64,000 bases of DNA from Paraburkholderia sp. IMGN_8 (GTDB taxonomy: Bacteria > Pseudomonadota > Gammaproteobacteria > Burkholderiales > Burkholderiaceae), in NCBI RefSeq assembly GCF_038050405.1, contig NZ_CP150900.1, positions 3,906,001 through 3,970,000 of the forward strand. The letters are read 5' to 3'. The translations under genes and the position numbers were made by a program. The notes under the pieces are model-generated. The model made no database searches and was not told where the DNA came from. It saw only the letters and a list, made by a program, of their open reading frames with translations. Shown one piece after another: positions 48,950 to 58,660 of this stretch. Every line of letters begins with the position of its first letter. Position 1 is the first letter of the stretch.

Positions 48950-49378
48950 TCAGGCGAAAGCTTGTTCGATTTCCTGGCGCACCGCATCGCGCAGCAAGGT
49001 AGCCTGCGCGCGGCGCGACGACAACAATGCTTCGGATACCGTGCGTTGCCGCGGCGCCCAGATCGGCAGCGGGAAATGCGCGTCGTTCGAAAAACGCGGA
49101 ATCACATGCCAATGCACGTGCGGCACCTGGTTGCCGAGGCTCGCCAGATTCACTTTGACCGGCTGCATGATGCGCCGCATCGCGTGTTCGACCGCACACA
49201 CGGCCCGCATCACGCGATCGCGGTCGTTTCCGGCAAGATCGGAAAACTCGGCTACGTGCCTGTTCCAGATCACCCGGCAGAAGCCCGGGTAATCGTGTTC
49301 GTCGGCGAGGACGACACGCAGGGTGTCGTCCTGCCACAGCACGTCGCCGCCTTCTTCGCGGCAAAAAACACAGTCCAT
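48950..49378 (-). CDS. HIT family hydrolase
   Basis: A 142-aa histidine triad protein; the triad is H87-x-H89-x-H91 (PHVHWHVIPRF). The N-terminal CVFC pair (C3, C6) resembles a zinc site. ATG 49378 has GAGGACGACG before it. HIT enzymes hydrolyse nucleotide phosphoramidates or dinucleotides; the exact substrate is unknown. Upstream extension to 49480 overlaps the next gene's end and is not needed. Confidence 0.9.
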   Translation of the reverse strand: MDCVFCREEGGDVLWQDDTLRVVLADEHDYPGFCRVIWNRHVAEFSDLAGNDRDRVMRAVCAVEHAMRRIMQPVKVNLASLGNQVPHVHWHVIPRFSNDAHFPLPIWAPRQRTVSEALLSSRRAQATLLRDAVRQEIEQAFA

Positions 49379-49412
49379 CGTCGTCCTCAGGCAGAAATCT
49401 TCGGTAGTGCCA

Positions 49413-52400
49413 TTAGACCAGCACGCGCTCGATTCCGCCATTGTTCGCCCGTTGGACGTAATCCGCCATCCAGTCTTCACCGAGCACGTGACGCGCCATC
49501 TCGACGACGATGTAGTCCGCCTCGGTGTTCGTGTCTTCGTTATAGCGCGACAGACCTTGCAGGCAGGACGGGCAGCTCGTCAGGATCTTCACGTCGGTGG
49601 CGCCCTTCGGCTGCGAACCGTCGCCGGCCTTGAGCGCCGAACCGTTGTTCGACGCACCCACCGCACCTTCGGCGACCAACGGAATGTCGCGCAACCTGGC
49701 AGCGCCCTTGCGGATTTCTTCTTCCTTGCGGAAACGGACCTGCGTCGAAATGTCAGGGCGCGTCACTGCGAGTGTGCCGGATTCGCCACAGCAGCGGTCG
49801 TTCTTCTCGATCTTGTAGCCGTCTTTTTCCGAGCCCATCAGTTCATTGACGAGCTTGACCGGATCCATTGTCTTGATCGGCGTGTGGCACGGGTCGTGAT
49901 ACATGTAGCGCATGCCGCTCACGCCTTCGAGCTTGATGCCCTTCTCCAGCAGGAACTCGTGGATGTCGATGATCCGGCAGCCCGGGAAGATCTTCTCGAA
50001 TTCGTAGCCCGCGAGCTGGTCGTAACACGTGCCGCACGACACCACCACCGTCTTGATGTCGAGGTAGTTCAGCGTATTCGCGACGCGGTGGAACAGCACG
50101 CGGTTATCGGTAACGATCTGCTCGGCCTTGTCGAACTGGCCCGAGCCGCGCTGCGGATAGCCGCAGCACAGATAGCCCGGCGGCAGCACGGTTTGCACGC
50201 CCGCTTCCCACAGCATCGCTTGCGTAGCCAGCCCCACTTGCGAGAACAGCCGCTCCGAGCCGCAGCCCGGGAAGTAGAACACCGCTTCCGTATCGGCGGT
50301 GGTCGTCTTCGGATTGCGGATGATCGGCACGATCTTGTTGTCTTCGATGTCGAGCAACGCGCGCGCCGTTTTCTTCGGCAGATTGCCCGGCATCTTCTTG
50401 TTCATGAAGTGGATCACCTGCTGCGTGACCGGCGGCTTGCCGACCGTCGCCGGCGGATGCGCCGTCTGCTTCTTCGCGAACTTCTTCAGCACGTCGTTGC
50501 CAAGGCGCTGCGCCTTGTAGCCGATCCCCATCATCGCGGTGCGCGCAAGGTTGATGGTCTGCGGATTGGTGGCGTTCAGGAAGAACATGCCGGCCGCGTT
50601 GCCCGGATTGAACTTCTTCTTGCCCATCTTGCGCAGCAGGTTGCGCATATTCATCGTCACGTCGCCGAAGTCGATCTTCACCGGGCACGGCGTCACGCAT
50701 TTGTGACAGACGGTGCAGTGATCGGCGACGTCGTTGAACTCGTCCCAGTGCTTGATCGACACGCCCCGGCGGGTTTGCTCTTCGTACAGGAACGCCTCGA
50801 CCAGCAAGGACGTTGCGAGAATCTTGTTGCGCGGGCTATACAGCAGGTTCGCGCGCGGCACGTGGGTCGCGCACACCGGCTTGCACTTGCCGCAACGCAA
50901 ACAGTCCTTGATCGAATCGGCGATCGCACCGATATCGGACTGCTGCATGATCAGCGATTCATAGCCCATCAGGCCGAAGCTAGGCGTGTAGGCGTTACGC
51001 AAGTCGGCGCCTTCGAGCAGCTTGCCCGCATTGAAGCGGCCATGCGGATCGACGCGCTGCTTGTAAGCGCGGAATTCGCCGATCTCGTCTTCGGTGAGGA
51101 ATTCGAGTTTCGTAATACCGATGCCGTGCTCGCCGGAAATCACGCCGTCGAGCGAACGCGCCAGCTTCATGATGCGTGCGACCGCCGCGTGGGCGTCCTG
51201 CAGCATCTCGTAGTTGTCGGAGTTGACCGGCAGGTTCGTGTGCACGTTGCCGTCGCCGGCGTGCATGTGCAGCGCGACAAACACACGACCACGCAGCACC
51301 TGCTTGTGGATCGCCTGGGCTTCGTCGAGGATCGGCTTGAACTCGCCGCCGTTGAAGATCTGACGCAACTCAGCCCGGATCTCGGCCTTCCACGACACGC
51401 GCACCGTACGGTCTTGCGTGATGTGGAATACGGTCGCATCCGGCTGCGCGTCGACGCGATCGGCGAACTTCTCCGCCAGCCCTTCGTAGCCGAGGCCGAC
51501 CAGATAGTGCTGCGCCTCGCGCAAGGACAGATCGAGCTTGTCGCGCAGGAATTCCCAGCGCCTGCGCACCTTCTTCAGCAGATCGAGCGCCTGTTGCACG
51601 CGATCTTCGAGCAACTCTGCGCTCGGGATTTCATTGGCGTCGTCGCTCTTGCCGAGCGGCAGCTTACCGCCCTTGAAGAACGCTTCCAGCGCGTCGACCA
51701 GTTGCAGCTTGTTCTTGATCGACAACTCGATGTTGATGCGCTCGATGCCGTCGGTGTACTCGCCCATCCGGTCGAGCGGGATCACCACGTCTTCGTTGAT
51801 CTTGAACGCGTTGGTGTGCTTCGCGATCGCGGCGGTACGGCTGCGGTCGAGCCAGAAACGCTTGCGCGCCTCGGCGTTGACCGCGACGAAACCTTCGCCG
51901 CTCTTGCCGTTGGCCATCCGCACGACTTCCGACGTGGCCTGCGCGACCGCATCGGCATCGTCGCCGACGATGTCGCCGATCAGCACCATCTTCGGAAACG
52001 CGTTGCGCTTGCTCTTGGTCGCGTAGCCGACCGCCCGCAGATAGCGCTCGTCGAGGTGTTCGAGGCCGGCGAGAATCGCGCCGCCCTGCTTCGACGTTTC
52101 GAACAGGTAGTCCTTGATTTCGACGATGCTCGGAATCGCTTCGCGCGCCTGGCCGAAGAATTCGAGGCAGACCGTGCGCGTGTGCGCCGGCATCTTGTGC
52201 AGCACCCAGCGCGCCGACGTGATCAACCCGTCGCAGCCTTCTTTCTGCACGCCCGGCAGTCCGGCGAGGAATTTGTCGGTGACGTCCTTGCCGAGCCCTT
52301 CCTTGCGGAACACGCGGCCTTTGATGTCGAGCGCTTCCGTGCGCAGCAGCTTTTCGCCCGGTGCGTAGTTGCCGTCGAACCATTTCAGTTCGAAACGCGC

Positions 52401-53471
52401 GACTTCGATGTCGTGGATCTTGCCGAGGTTATGGTCCAGACGCGTGACTTCGAGCCAGTTCCCTTCCGGGTCGACCATGCGCCACCAGGCGAGGTTATCG
52501 AGCGCCGTGCCCCACAACACCGCCTTCTTGCCGCCCGCGTTCATCGCGACATTGCCGCCAACACACGATGCGTCCAGCGATGTCGGATCGACCGCGAACA
52601 CGTAGCCTGCCTGTTCGGCCGCTTCGGTCACACGGCGGGTGACGACGCCCGCGCCGGAGAAAATCGTCGGCACTTTGCGCTCGACGCCCGGCAGCACGGT
52701 CAATTCGACCGCGCCGAGTTGTTCGAGCTTTTCGGTGTTGATGACGGCCGAGAACGGCGTAAGCGGCACCGCGCCGCCCGTGTAGCCCGTGCCGCCTCCG
52801 CGCGGAATCACGGTCAGACCGAGTTCGAAACACGCCTTGATCATGCCGGCGATCTCGGCTTCGGTATCCGGCGTCAGCACGACGAACGGGTACTCGACGC
52901 GCCAGTCGGTCGCGTCGGTCACATGCGACACTCGCGACAAGCCGTCGAACTTGATGTTGTCTTTTTCCGTGACGCGGCCCAACACCTTGTTCGTGCGGCG
53001 GCGCAGATCGGTCGTCTTCTGGAATTCGGTCTCGAAATCGTCGACGGCGCGGCGTGCGGCCGTGACCAGTGTTTCGACGCGAGCGGCCCGGTCAACGCCT
53101 GCTGCATCGCCGTGCTCGACCAGATCGGCGCGACGGCGCTTCTCGATCTCGGAGAGACGATGATGCAGTGCCTCGATCAGCAGCGCGCGGCGCTTCGGAT
53201 TGTCGAGCAGGTCGTCTTGCAGGTAAGGATTGCGGCGCACCACCCAGATGTCGCCGAGTACTTCGTACAGCATCCGCGCCGAGCGGCCGGTGCGGCGTTC
53301 CGCGCGCAGTTCGGCCAAAGCCGCCCAGGCTTCGTCGCCGAGCAGACGGATGACGATTTCGCGATCGGAAAACGATGTGTAGTTATAGGGGATTTCGCGC
53401 AGACGCGCTTCGGGATCGGCGGCCACCGCGGCGGCGGCCCCGTGCGGATCGAAACTTTGAGGTGCGTTCAT
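49413..53471 (-). CDS. Giant DUF3683 / FAD-linked oxidase / 4Fe-4S / CCG-domain oxidoreductase
   Basis: A 1352-aa fused oxidoreductase related to D-lactate and glycolate dehydrogenases. In order: DUF3683 (about 20-150), FAD-binding type 4 domain (about 190-340; [17 protein letters not shown]), FAD-oxidase C-terminal domain (about 380-790; [16 protein letters not shown]), two 4Fe-4S motifs (C857 on, [12 protein letters not shown]919 on, [12 protein letters not shown]), and two CCG cysteine-rich domains (CCG near 1102 and 1227). It can take a 2-hydroxyacid, pass electrons through flavin and Fe-S to the quinone pool. The substrate is unknown; all in one chain what GlcDEF or Dld-LldE splits. Confidence 0.92.
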   Translation of the reverse strand: MNAPQSFDPHGAAAAVAADPEARLREIPYNYTSFSDREIVIRLLGDEAWAALAELRAERRTGRSARMLYEVLGDIWVVRRNPYLQDDLLDNPKRRALLIEALHHRLSEIEKRRRADLVEHGDAAGVDRAARVETLVTAARRAVDDFETEFQKTTDLRRRTNKVLGRVTEKDNIKFDGLSRVSHVTDATDWRVEYPFVVLTPDTEAEIAGMIKACFELGLTVIPRGGGTGYTGGAVPLTPFSAVINTEKLEQLGAVELTVLPGVERKVPTIFSGAGVVTRRVTEAAEQAGYVFAVDPTSLDASCVGGNVAMNAGGKKAVLWGTALDNLAWWRMVDPEGNWLEVTRLDHNLGKIHDIEVARFELKWFDGNYAPGEKLLRTEALDIKGRVFRKEGLGKDVTDKFLAGLPGVQKEGCDGLITSARWVLHKMPAHTRTVCLEFFGQAREAIPSIVEIKDYLFETSKQGGAILAGLEHLDERYLRAVGYATKSKRNAFPKMVLIGDIVGDDADAVAQATSEVVRMANGKSGEGFVAVNAEARKRFWLDRSRTAAIAKHTNAFKINEDVVIPLDRMGEYTDGIERINIELSIKNKLQLVDALEAFFKGGKLPLGKSDDANEIPSAELLEDRVQQALDLLKKVRRRWEFLRDKLDLSLREAQHYLVGLGYEGLAEKFADRVDAQPDATVFHITQDRTVRVSWKAEIRAELRQIFNGGEFKPILDEAQAIHKQVLRGRVFVALHMHAGDGNVHTNLPVNSDNYEMLQDAHAAVARIMKLARSLDGVISGEHGIGITKLEFLTEDEIGEFRAYKQRVDPHGRFNAGKLLEGADLRNAYTPSFGLMGYESLIMQQSDIGAIADSIKDCLRCGKCKPVCATHVPRANLLYSPRNKILATSLLVEAFLYEEQTRRGVSIKHWDEFNDVADHCTVCHKCVTPCPVKIDFGDVTMNMRNLLRKMGKKKFNPGNAAGMFFLNATNPQTINLARTAMMGIGYKAQRLGNDVLKKFAKKQTAHPPATVGKPPVTQQVIHFMNKKMPGNLPKKTARALLDIEDNKIVPIIRNPKTTTADTEAVFYFPGCGSERLFSQVGLATQAMLWEAGVQTVLPPGYLCCGYPQRGSGQFDKAEQIVTDNRVLFHRVANTLNYLDIKTVVVSCGTCYDQLAGYEFEKIFPGCRIIDIHEFLLEKGIKLEGVSGMRYMYHDPCHTPIKTMDPVKLVNELMGSEKDGYKIEKNDRCCGESGTLAVTRPDISTQVRFRKEEEIRKGAARLRDIPLVAEGAVGASNNGSALKAGDGSQPKGATDVKILTSCPSCLQGLSRYNEDTNTEADYIVVEMARHVLGEDWMADYVQRANNGGIERVLV

Positions 53472-53973
53472 GTTCGGACGACTCGGTGGGTCAACCCGGC
53501 GGGCTCATAGACGAGGCGCCGGCTGACAGTGCGCGTGGTGCGCAATGCTGGAAATTTTCTTGTGGAGCGAAGCACGACCGACGGTCTACCCACATCAGTC
53601 GCTTCGCGGCGCTCAGAGACAGCTACACGATCGCGCGTGGCGGACGTGACGCTCCGCCGCGGGGCGAGACTCACGCGGGGCGGGCATCAAATGGGCGATC
53701 CGAGGCTGCCAGTGCATCTTCCGATCCTTATTCCAAAATGGAATTCTACCGCATGATCCAGCTGCGCGTTGACGCGTAAAATCCGGGCTGTGGCGGGGCT
53801 TTGGCCGCTTTCCTGTCGGACGACGCGTGGCAGCGCCCGCGACAGATTTTCCGACCGAACGGTCGGGCGGGCCTCCGACCGAAGCCCCGAGCGATACGCT
53901 GAGGGTCAGAGAGCGCACCGTTGGCGCTATCATTGACCCTTTCCCGTCTCACAAAGCGCACCGCGCCACCCGC
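53472..53973. other. Intergenic region between the DUF3683 gene and ilvA
   Basis: 502 bp between divergent genes, holding both promoters. A short palindrome lies at 53850-53865, about 110 bp before ilvA, and an AT-richer stretch at 53725-53760. I see no leader peptide of the kind expected for classical ilv attenuation and no RNA gene. Confidence 0.45.
53850..53865. promoter_or_regulatory. Palindrome upstream of ilvA
   Basis: CCGACCGAACGGTCGG has perfect 7-bp arms with an AA centre. It could be an operator in the ilvA promoter region. The regulator is unknown. Confidence 0.3.
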
Positions 53974-55497
53974 ATGGCTTCCCACGACTATCTGAAGAAA
54001 ACCCTGACCGCGCGCGTCTACGACGTGGCCCGCGAGACCGAACTCGAACGTGCGCCGAATCTGTCGTCACGGTTGCGCAATCCCGTCTATCTGAAGCGCG
54101 AGGACAACCAGCCGGTGTTCTCGTTCAAGGTGCGCGGCGCGTACAACAAGATGGCGCATATTCCGGCCGAGGCGCTGGAGCGTGGCGTGATTACCGCGTC
54201 GGCGGGCAATCATGCACAGGGCGTGGCGCTGTCGGCGGCGCGCATGGGCGTGAAGGCGATCATCGTCGTGCCGGTGACCACTCCGCAGGTGAAGGTCGAT
54301 GCGGTGCGCGCGCATGGCGGGCCGACTGTCGAAGTGGTGCAGTTCGGTGAGTCGTATAGCGATGCGTATGCGCACGCCGTCACGCTACAGGAAGCGCGCG
54401 GGCTGACCTTCGTGCATCCGTTCGACGATCCGTATGTGATCGCCGGCCAGGGCACGGTCGCGATGGAGATCCTCAGCCAGCATCAGGGGCCGATCCACGC
54501 GATCTTCGTGCCGATCGGCGGCGGCGGACTGGCGGCAGGCGTGGCCGCGTATGTGAAATCGGTGCGCCCGGAGATCAAGGTGATCGGCGTGCAGACCGAC
54601 GATTCGTGTGCGATGGCGGCGTCGCTGAAAGCCGGCGAGCGTGTCACGCTGAATGAAGTCGGCCTGTTTTCGGACGGCACGGCGGTGAAGCTGGTCGGCG
54701 AAGAAACCTTCCGCCTGTGCCGCGAATATCTCGACGACGTGCTGCTCGTGAATACTGATGCTTTGTGTGCGGCGATCAAGGATGTGTTTCAGGACACCCG
54801 CAGCGTGCTGGAGCCCGCCGGCTCGCTCGCTGTAGCCGGCGCGAAACAGTATGCCGAGCGCGAGGGCATCGAGAACCAGACGCTGATCGCGATCACCTCG
54901 GGTGCGAACATGAACTTCGACCGGATGCGTTTCGTCGCCGAACGGGCCGAAGTCGGTGAAGCGCGCGAAGCGGTGTTCGCCGTGACAATCCCCGAAGAGC
55001 GCGGCAGCTTCCGGCGTTTCTGCGAGCTGGTCGGCACGCGCAGCGTGACCGAGTTCAACTACCGGATCGCGGATGCGAATTCCGCGCATATCTTCGTCGG
55101 CGTGCAGATCCGGAATCGCAGCGAGTCGGCGCAGATCGCGGGCGCGTTCGAAGCGCACGGCTTTGCCACCGTCGATCTGACGTTCGATGAGCTCTCGAAG
55201 CAGCACATCCGCTATATGGTCGGTGGCCGTTCGCCGCTCGCGCATGATGAGCGCCTGTTCCGCTTCGAGTTTCCGGAGCGGCCGGGTGCGCTGATGAAGT
55301 TCCTGTCGTCGATGGCGCCGAACTGGAATATCAGCCTGTTCCACTACCGTAACCAGGGCGCAGACTACAGTTCGATTCTGGTCGGCATTCAGGTGCCGGA
55401 AAGCGAGAACGGCGAGTTCGAGCGCTTTCTCGCGACGCTCGGTTATCCCTACTGGGAAGAGACCGGCAACCCGGTGTATCGCTTGTTCCTCGCTTGA
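53974..55497 (+). CDS. ilvA: Threonine dehydratase, biosynthetic (IlvA)
   Basis: IlvA (507 aa) deaminates threonine to 2-oxobutanoate, the first step of isoleucine synthesis. The PLP lysine is K52 (PVFSFKVRGAYN), with SAGNHAQG and the phosphate loop GGGGLAAG. Residues about 325-505 are two ACT-like domains for isoleucine/valine control. The ATG at 53974 gives the normal length; the frame runs 49 codons further up. A 5'-nucleotidase and queF follow in the same direction. Confidence 0.96.
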   Translation: MASHDYLKKTLTARVYDVARETELERAPNLSSRLRNPVYLKREDNQPVFSFKVRGAYNKMAHIPAEALERGVITASAGNHAQGVALSAARMGVKAIIVVPVTTPQVKVDAVRAHGGPTVEVVQFGESYSDAYAHAVTLQEARGLTFVHPFDDPYVIAGQGTVAMEILSQHQGPIHAIFVPIGGGGLAAGVAAYVKSVRPEIKVIGVQTDDSCAMAASLKAGERVTLNEVGLFSDGTAVKLVGEETFRLCREYLDDVLLVNTDALCAAIKDVFQDTRSVLEPAGSLAVAGAKQYAEREGIENQTLIAITSGANMNFDRMRFVAERAEVGEAREAVFAVTIPEERGSFRRFCELVGTRSVTEFNYRIADANSAHIFVGVQIRNRSESAQIAGAFEAHGFATVDLTFDELSKQHIRYMVGGRSPLAHDERLFRFEFPERPGALMKFLSSMAPNWNISLFHYRNQGADYSSILVGIQVPESENGEFERFLATLGYPYWEETGNPVYRLFLA

Positions 55498-55520
55498 TTT
55501 TTTTGGACTGAGACGCGCAG

Positions 55521-56423
55521 ATGGCTCTTTCGCTTGCCGACAAACTGGTCGTGGCAATTTCGTCGCGCGCGCTGTTCGACTTCGAGGAAGAGAACCGCGT
55601 GTACGAGGACGGCGACCTGCGCGCGTATGAAGCGTTGCAGCGCGACCGCCTGACCGTGCCTGCGAAACCGGGCGTCGCGTTTCCGTTGATCCGCAAGCTG
55701 CTGGCGTTGAACGCCGGTGGCCATCGCGTCGAAGTGGTGATCCTGTCGCGCAGCGATCCGATCAGCGGACTGCGCGCATTCCATTCGTGCCGCGAGCATG
55801 GGTTAGCGATCGAGCGAGGCGTCTTTACGCGTGGACGGGCGCCGTTTGGCTATCTGAAGCCGCTGAACGCGTCGCTGTTTTTGTCTGCGAATCAGGACGA
55901 TGTGCGCGACGCACTGGCCGCTGGTTTTCCGGCTGCGCGCGTATTGCCCGAATCGGCGAAAATGGCGAGCAAGTATCCGGACGAAATCCGGATCGCATTC
56001 GACGGCGACGCCGTGTTGTTTTCCGACGAAGCCGAGCGCGTGTTTCAAAAGGATGGCCTGCGAGCGTTCGTCGGCCATGAGATTCACAACAAGGATTTGC
56101 CGCTGGCGGATGGGCCTTTGAAGCCGTTGCTCGAAGCGCTGCACCGGCTGCAGAAACTCGCGGACGAAGCCGCGCCGATGCATATTCGTACGGCATTGGT
56201 GACGGCGCGTTCCGCGCCCGCGCATGAACGCGCGATCCGCACATTGATGGCGTGGAACATCGAAATCGACGAAGCGATGTTCCTCGGCGGCCTCGACAAG
56301 AGCGCATTTCTGCGCGAGTTCGAGCCGGACTTTTTCTTCGACGACCAAATTGGCCATTGCGAATCGGCTCGCGTCGTGACGGCGACGGGGCACGTGCTGA
56401 GTGGCATTGTGAACGCATCATGA
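55521..56423 (+). CDS. 5'-nucleotidase (NT5C1-like family)
   Basis: A 300-aa protein of the cytosolic 5'-nucleotidase family (the NT5C1/PF06189 type). [38 protein letters not shown] and [20 protein letters not shown] are recognised blocks, and the last holds the acidic pair that binds metal. It probably dephosphorylates nucleoside monophosphates. It lies 23 bp after ilvA and overlaps queF by 4 bp (ATGA), so it is translationally coupled to queF. Confidence 0.88.
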   Translation: MALSLADKLVVAISSRALFDFEEENRVYEDGDLRAYEALQRDRLTVPAKPGVAFPLIRKLLALNAGGHRVEVVILSRSDPISGLRAFHSCREHGLAIERGVFTRGRAPFGYLKPLNASLFLSANQDDVRDALAAGFPAARVLPESAKMASKYPDEIRIAFDGDAVLFSDEAERVFQKDGLRAFVGHEIHNKDLPLADGPLKPLLEALHRLQKLADEAAPMHIRTALVTARSAPAHERAIRTLMAWNIEIDEAMFLGGLDKSAFLREFEPDFFFDDQIGHCESARVVTATGHVLSGIVNAS

Positions 56424-57244
56424 CACCCGAACAATCACCGCTGGGTAAGCCTTCTGCTTACACCGAACAATATGACGCTTCGCTGCTCTTTCCGATTGCG
56501 CGCAAGAATGCGCGCGAAGCGATTGGGATTGGCGCGCAATTGCCGTTTTTCGGCACGGACATCTGGAATGCTTACGAGCTTTCCTGGCTGAACGCGCGCG
56601 GCAAGCCGCAGATTGCTGTGGCTACTTTTTATGTACCGGCTGATTCGCCGAATATTGTCGAGTCGAAGTCGTTCAAGCTGTATTTGGGGTCGTTTGCGCA
56701 GACGGCTTTTGAGTCGATGGACGTTGTGCGGGAGACGATCAAACGGGATGTTTCCGCTTCTTGCGGCGCTTCTGTTTCTGTTCATCTGGCTGCGCCGCAT
56801 GAGTTCGGCAAGTTGCAGATGGAAGAGTTTGAAGGGCTGTCGCTGGACCGGCTCGATCTGGATACCGATGTTTATCGGCCTGACGCTTCATTGCTGAAGG
56901 CGGCGCTCGATGAGGCGCCGGTTGAGGAGACCTTGGTTTCTAATTTATTGAAGTCGAATTGTCCGGTGACTGGGCAGCCTGACTGGGGTAGCGTGCAGAT
57001 TCATTACGTTGGACCGCAGATTGATCATGCGGGCTTGCTGAGGTACATCATTTCCTATCGGAATCACACCGGGTTTCATGAGCAGTGTGTCGAGAAGATT
57101 TTTATTGATGTTCTCAAGGCCTGCCGGCCGGTTAAGCTCGCTGTTTATGCGCGGTATACCCGCCGCGGTGGACTGGATATTAATCCGTTTCGGACGAATT
57201 TTAATTTGCCCATGCCAGACAATATGCGGCTGGCTCGGCAGTAG
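56420..57244 (+). CDS. queF: NADPH-dependent 7-cyano-7-deazaguanine reductase
   Basis: QueF (274 aa) reduces preQ0 to preQ1 for queuosine in tRNA. It is the long bimodular type. The QueF motif is [12 protein letters not shown] (E81), and the active site is C181 and D188 in [12 protein letters not shown]. The ATG at 56420 overlaps the nucleotidase stop; longer frames run inside that gene. Its stop lies 11 bp before the long inverted repeat. Codon third positions are more T-rich here than in the neighbours, especially in the 3' half. Confidence 0.96.
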   Translation: MTPEQSPLGKPSAYTEQYDASLLFPIARKNAREAIGIGAQLPFFGTDIWNAYELSWLNARGKPQIAVATFYVPADSPNIVESKSFKLYLGSFAQTAFESMDVVRETIKRDVSASCGASVSVHLAAPHEFGKLQMEEFEGLSLDRLDLDTDVYRPDASLLKAALDEAPVEETLVSNLLKSNCPVTGQPDWGSVQIHYVGPQIDHAGLLRYIISYRNHTGFHEQCVEKIFIDVLKACRPVKLAVYARYTRRGGLDINPFRTNFNLPMPDNMRLARQ

Positions 57245-57255
57245 CTTTTGTTTGG

Positions 57256-58170
57256 TCGCCGTAGGCGGTGATTGGGGGTTTTGTTTGCCTTTCGCGGCGC
57301 TTTTTGTCTGTGTGCCTACGGCGTTGGCCTTTCCTTGTTTTCTTAGTGGTTTATTAGCTTCGCCCCTGTGCGGGGCGGGCACTTACTTTCTTTGCCGCCG
57401 CAAAGAAAGTAAGCAAAGAAAGCGGCTTCACACCGCTAATTCTTAAGCGGGTCCCCTGGCTTGGAGGAGGCAGTGGAGCATCTGGAATCGGTGTTCTCGC
57501 GCACTCCGCGCTGGTGACAAGGCAGTCATTCTTCCGGCGGCGCTGCGCGCGCCGTGGCGGTACTTCACAAAACCGCCTGGCGGTTTTAGCGCCTGCGCCT
57601 GGTTCGGCGCGGTGGCTCGTCCTTGTGTCCCCGATGCCTGGCTAAGGCAATAGCGCCTCACTCGGAGTGGTGACCGCACTCGCACCCCCAGGCACTTCGC
57701 CTCGGCGAGGCGCCGAAGTGATTTGCGGCTTGCGCTTTATGGATTGCTGGAAAAGTAACGCGCAGCAGTTTATTCGGCGGGACGCAGAAGATTGCTTCGG
57801 CTTGAAAAATGCCGCCGCGGTTGCTTCAACGCGGAGCGGAAACGACCAGAAGGTTTTGTGAAGCACCGCCACGGCGCGCGTAGCGCCGCCGGAAGTATGA
57901 CTGCCTTGTCACCAGCGCCGAATGTGCGAGAACACTGATTCCAGATGCTCCACTGCCTCCTCCAAGCCAGGGGACCCGCTTAAGAATTAGCGGTGTGAAG
58001 CCGCTTTCTTTGCTTACTTTCTTTGCGGCGGCAAAGAAAGTAAGTGCCTGCCCCGCACAGGGGCGACGCTAATAGACCACTAAGAAATCAAGGAAAGGCC
58101 AACGCCGTAGGCACACAGACAAATACCGCCGCGAAAGGCAAACAAAACCCCCAATCACCGCCTACGGCGA
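57256..58170. repeat. Long inverted repeat (about 320-bp arms, ~270-bp spacer)
   Basis: The left arm (57256 to about 57578) and right arm (about 57849 to 58170) are inverted copies with only scattered mismatches; a 60-bp stretch (57408-57467) is identical. Each arm holds a perfect 14-bp hairpin with a 4-nt loop (57382-57413 and 58013-58044, CTTACTTTCTTTGC/GCAAAGAAAGTAAG) and a smaller GCCCC/GGGGC hairpin. The spacer has a further stem-loop at 57693-57720. It fills the gap between the convergent queF and ridA ends. No transposase. Similar hairpin text is, from memory, common in Burkholderiales genomes. Confidence 0.92.
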
Positions 58171-58181
58171 ATAAAAAAACC

Positions 58182-58568
58182 TCAACCCGCAGGTTTCTTA
58201 TAAGCAACGCAATCAACCTCAACCCGACAATCAATCACCATAGAAGACACCACACAAGCTCTCGCCGGCGGATTCTCCCCAAAATACTCCCGAAAAACCT
58301 TATTAAAAGAAGCAAAATCTCGCGGATCATCGAGCCAAACCCCACAGCGGACGACATGCTCCGCCCCATACCCGGCTTCTTTCAGAATAGCGAAAACATT
58401 CTGAATCGCCTTGTGCGATTGCTCAACAATCCCGCCATTGATGACCTCGCCATTTTCCATCGGCGTCTGTCCGGAAACGAACAACCAGCCATCCGCTTCG
58501 ACAGCCCGAGCAAAGGGCATATGCTGACCACCGGTTCCTTTCCCACCTTCAACGCCATATCGCTTCAT
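58182..58568 (-). CDS. RidA family reactive imine/enamine deaminase
   Basis: A 128-aa trimeric RidA-fold protein. The carboxylate-binding arginine is R103 in ENPPARACV, preceded by WLFVSGQTPMENGEV. AAGGAG lies 7 nt before ATG 58568 (an ATG one codon earlier is too close). RidA proteins hydrolyse 2-aminoacrylate and similar imines made by PLP-dependent dehydratases and deaminases. It lies after the D-aminoacylase gene and near a D-amino acid deaminase, which fits that job. Confidence 0.9.
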   Translation of the reverse strand: MKRYGVEGGKGTGGQHMPFARAVEADGWLFVSGQTPMENGEVINGGIVEQSHKAIQNVFAILKEAGYGAEHVVRCGVWLDDPRDFASFNKVFREYFGENPPARACVVSSMVIDCRVEVDCVAYKKPAG

Positions 58569-58660
58569 CATCAAACTCCTTAAAAAGCCCAGCATGCACG
58601 AGCAACGCCACTACCGCATGCCGGATCAATCAGAAAACAGAAAACGAAAAAACCAAAAAA

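Noticed and set aside
49323..53510. 1395-aa open frame opposite the DUF3683 oxidoreductase
   Set aside because: Composition (His/Arg/Gln-rich, no domains) is that of an antisense shadow; the opposite strand has clear domains and Fe-S motifs.
53472..53973. A hidden small gene between the DUF3683 gene and ilvA
   Set aside because: Short frames on both strands overlap the promoter palindrome, have no start context and no protein-like pattern.
57443..57872. Small proteins inside the long inverted repeat (57443-57685 and 57642-57872, minus strand)
   Set aside because: They read through repeat arms and spacer, have no ribosome site or domain, and such frames follow from the repeat sequence.
57245..58181. 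Insertion sequence with terminal inverted repeats
   Set aside because: The arms are far longer than IS ends and no transposase frame exists in the spacer.
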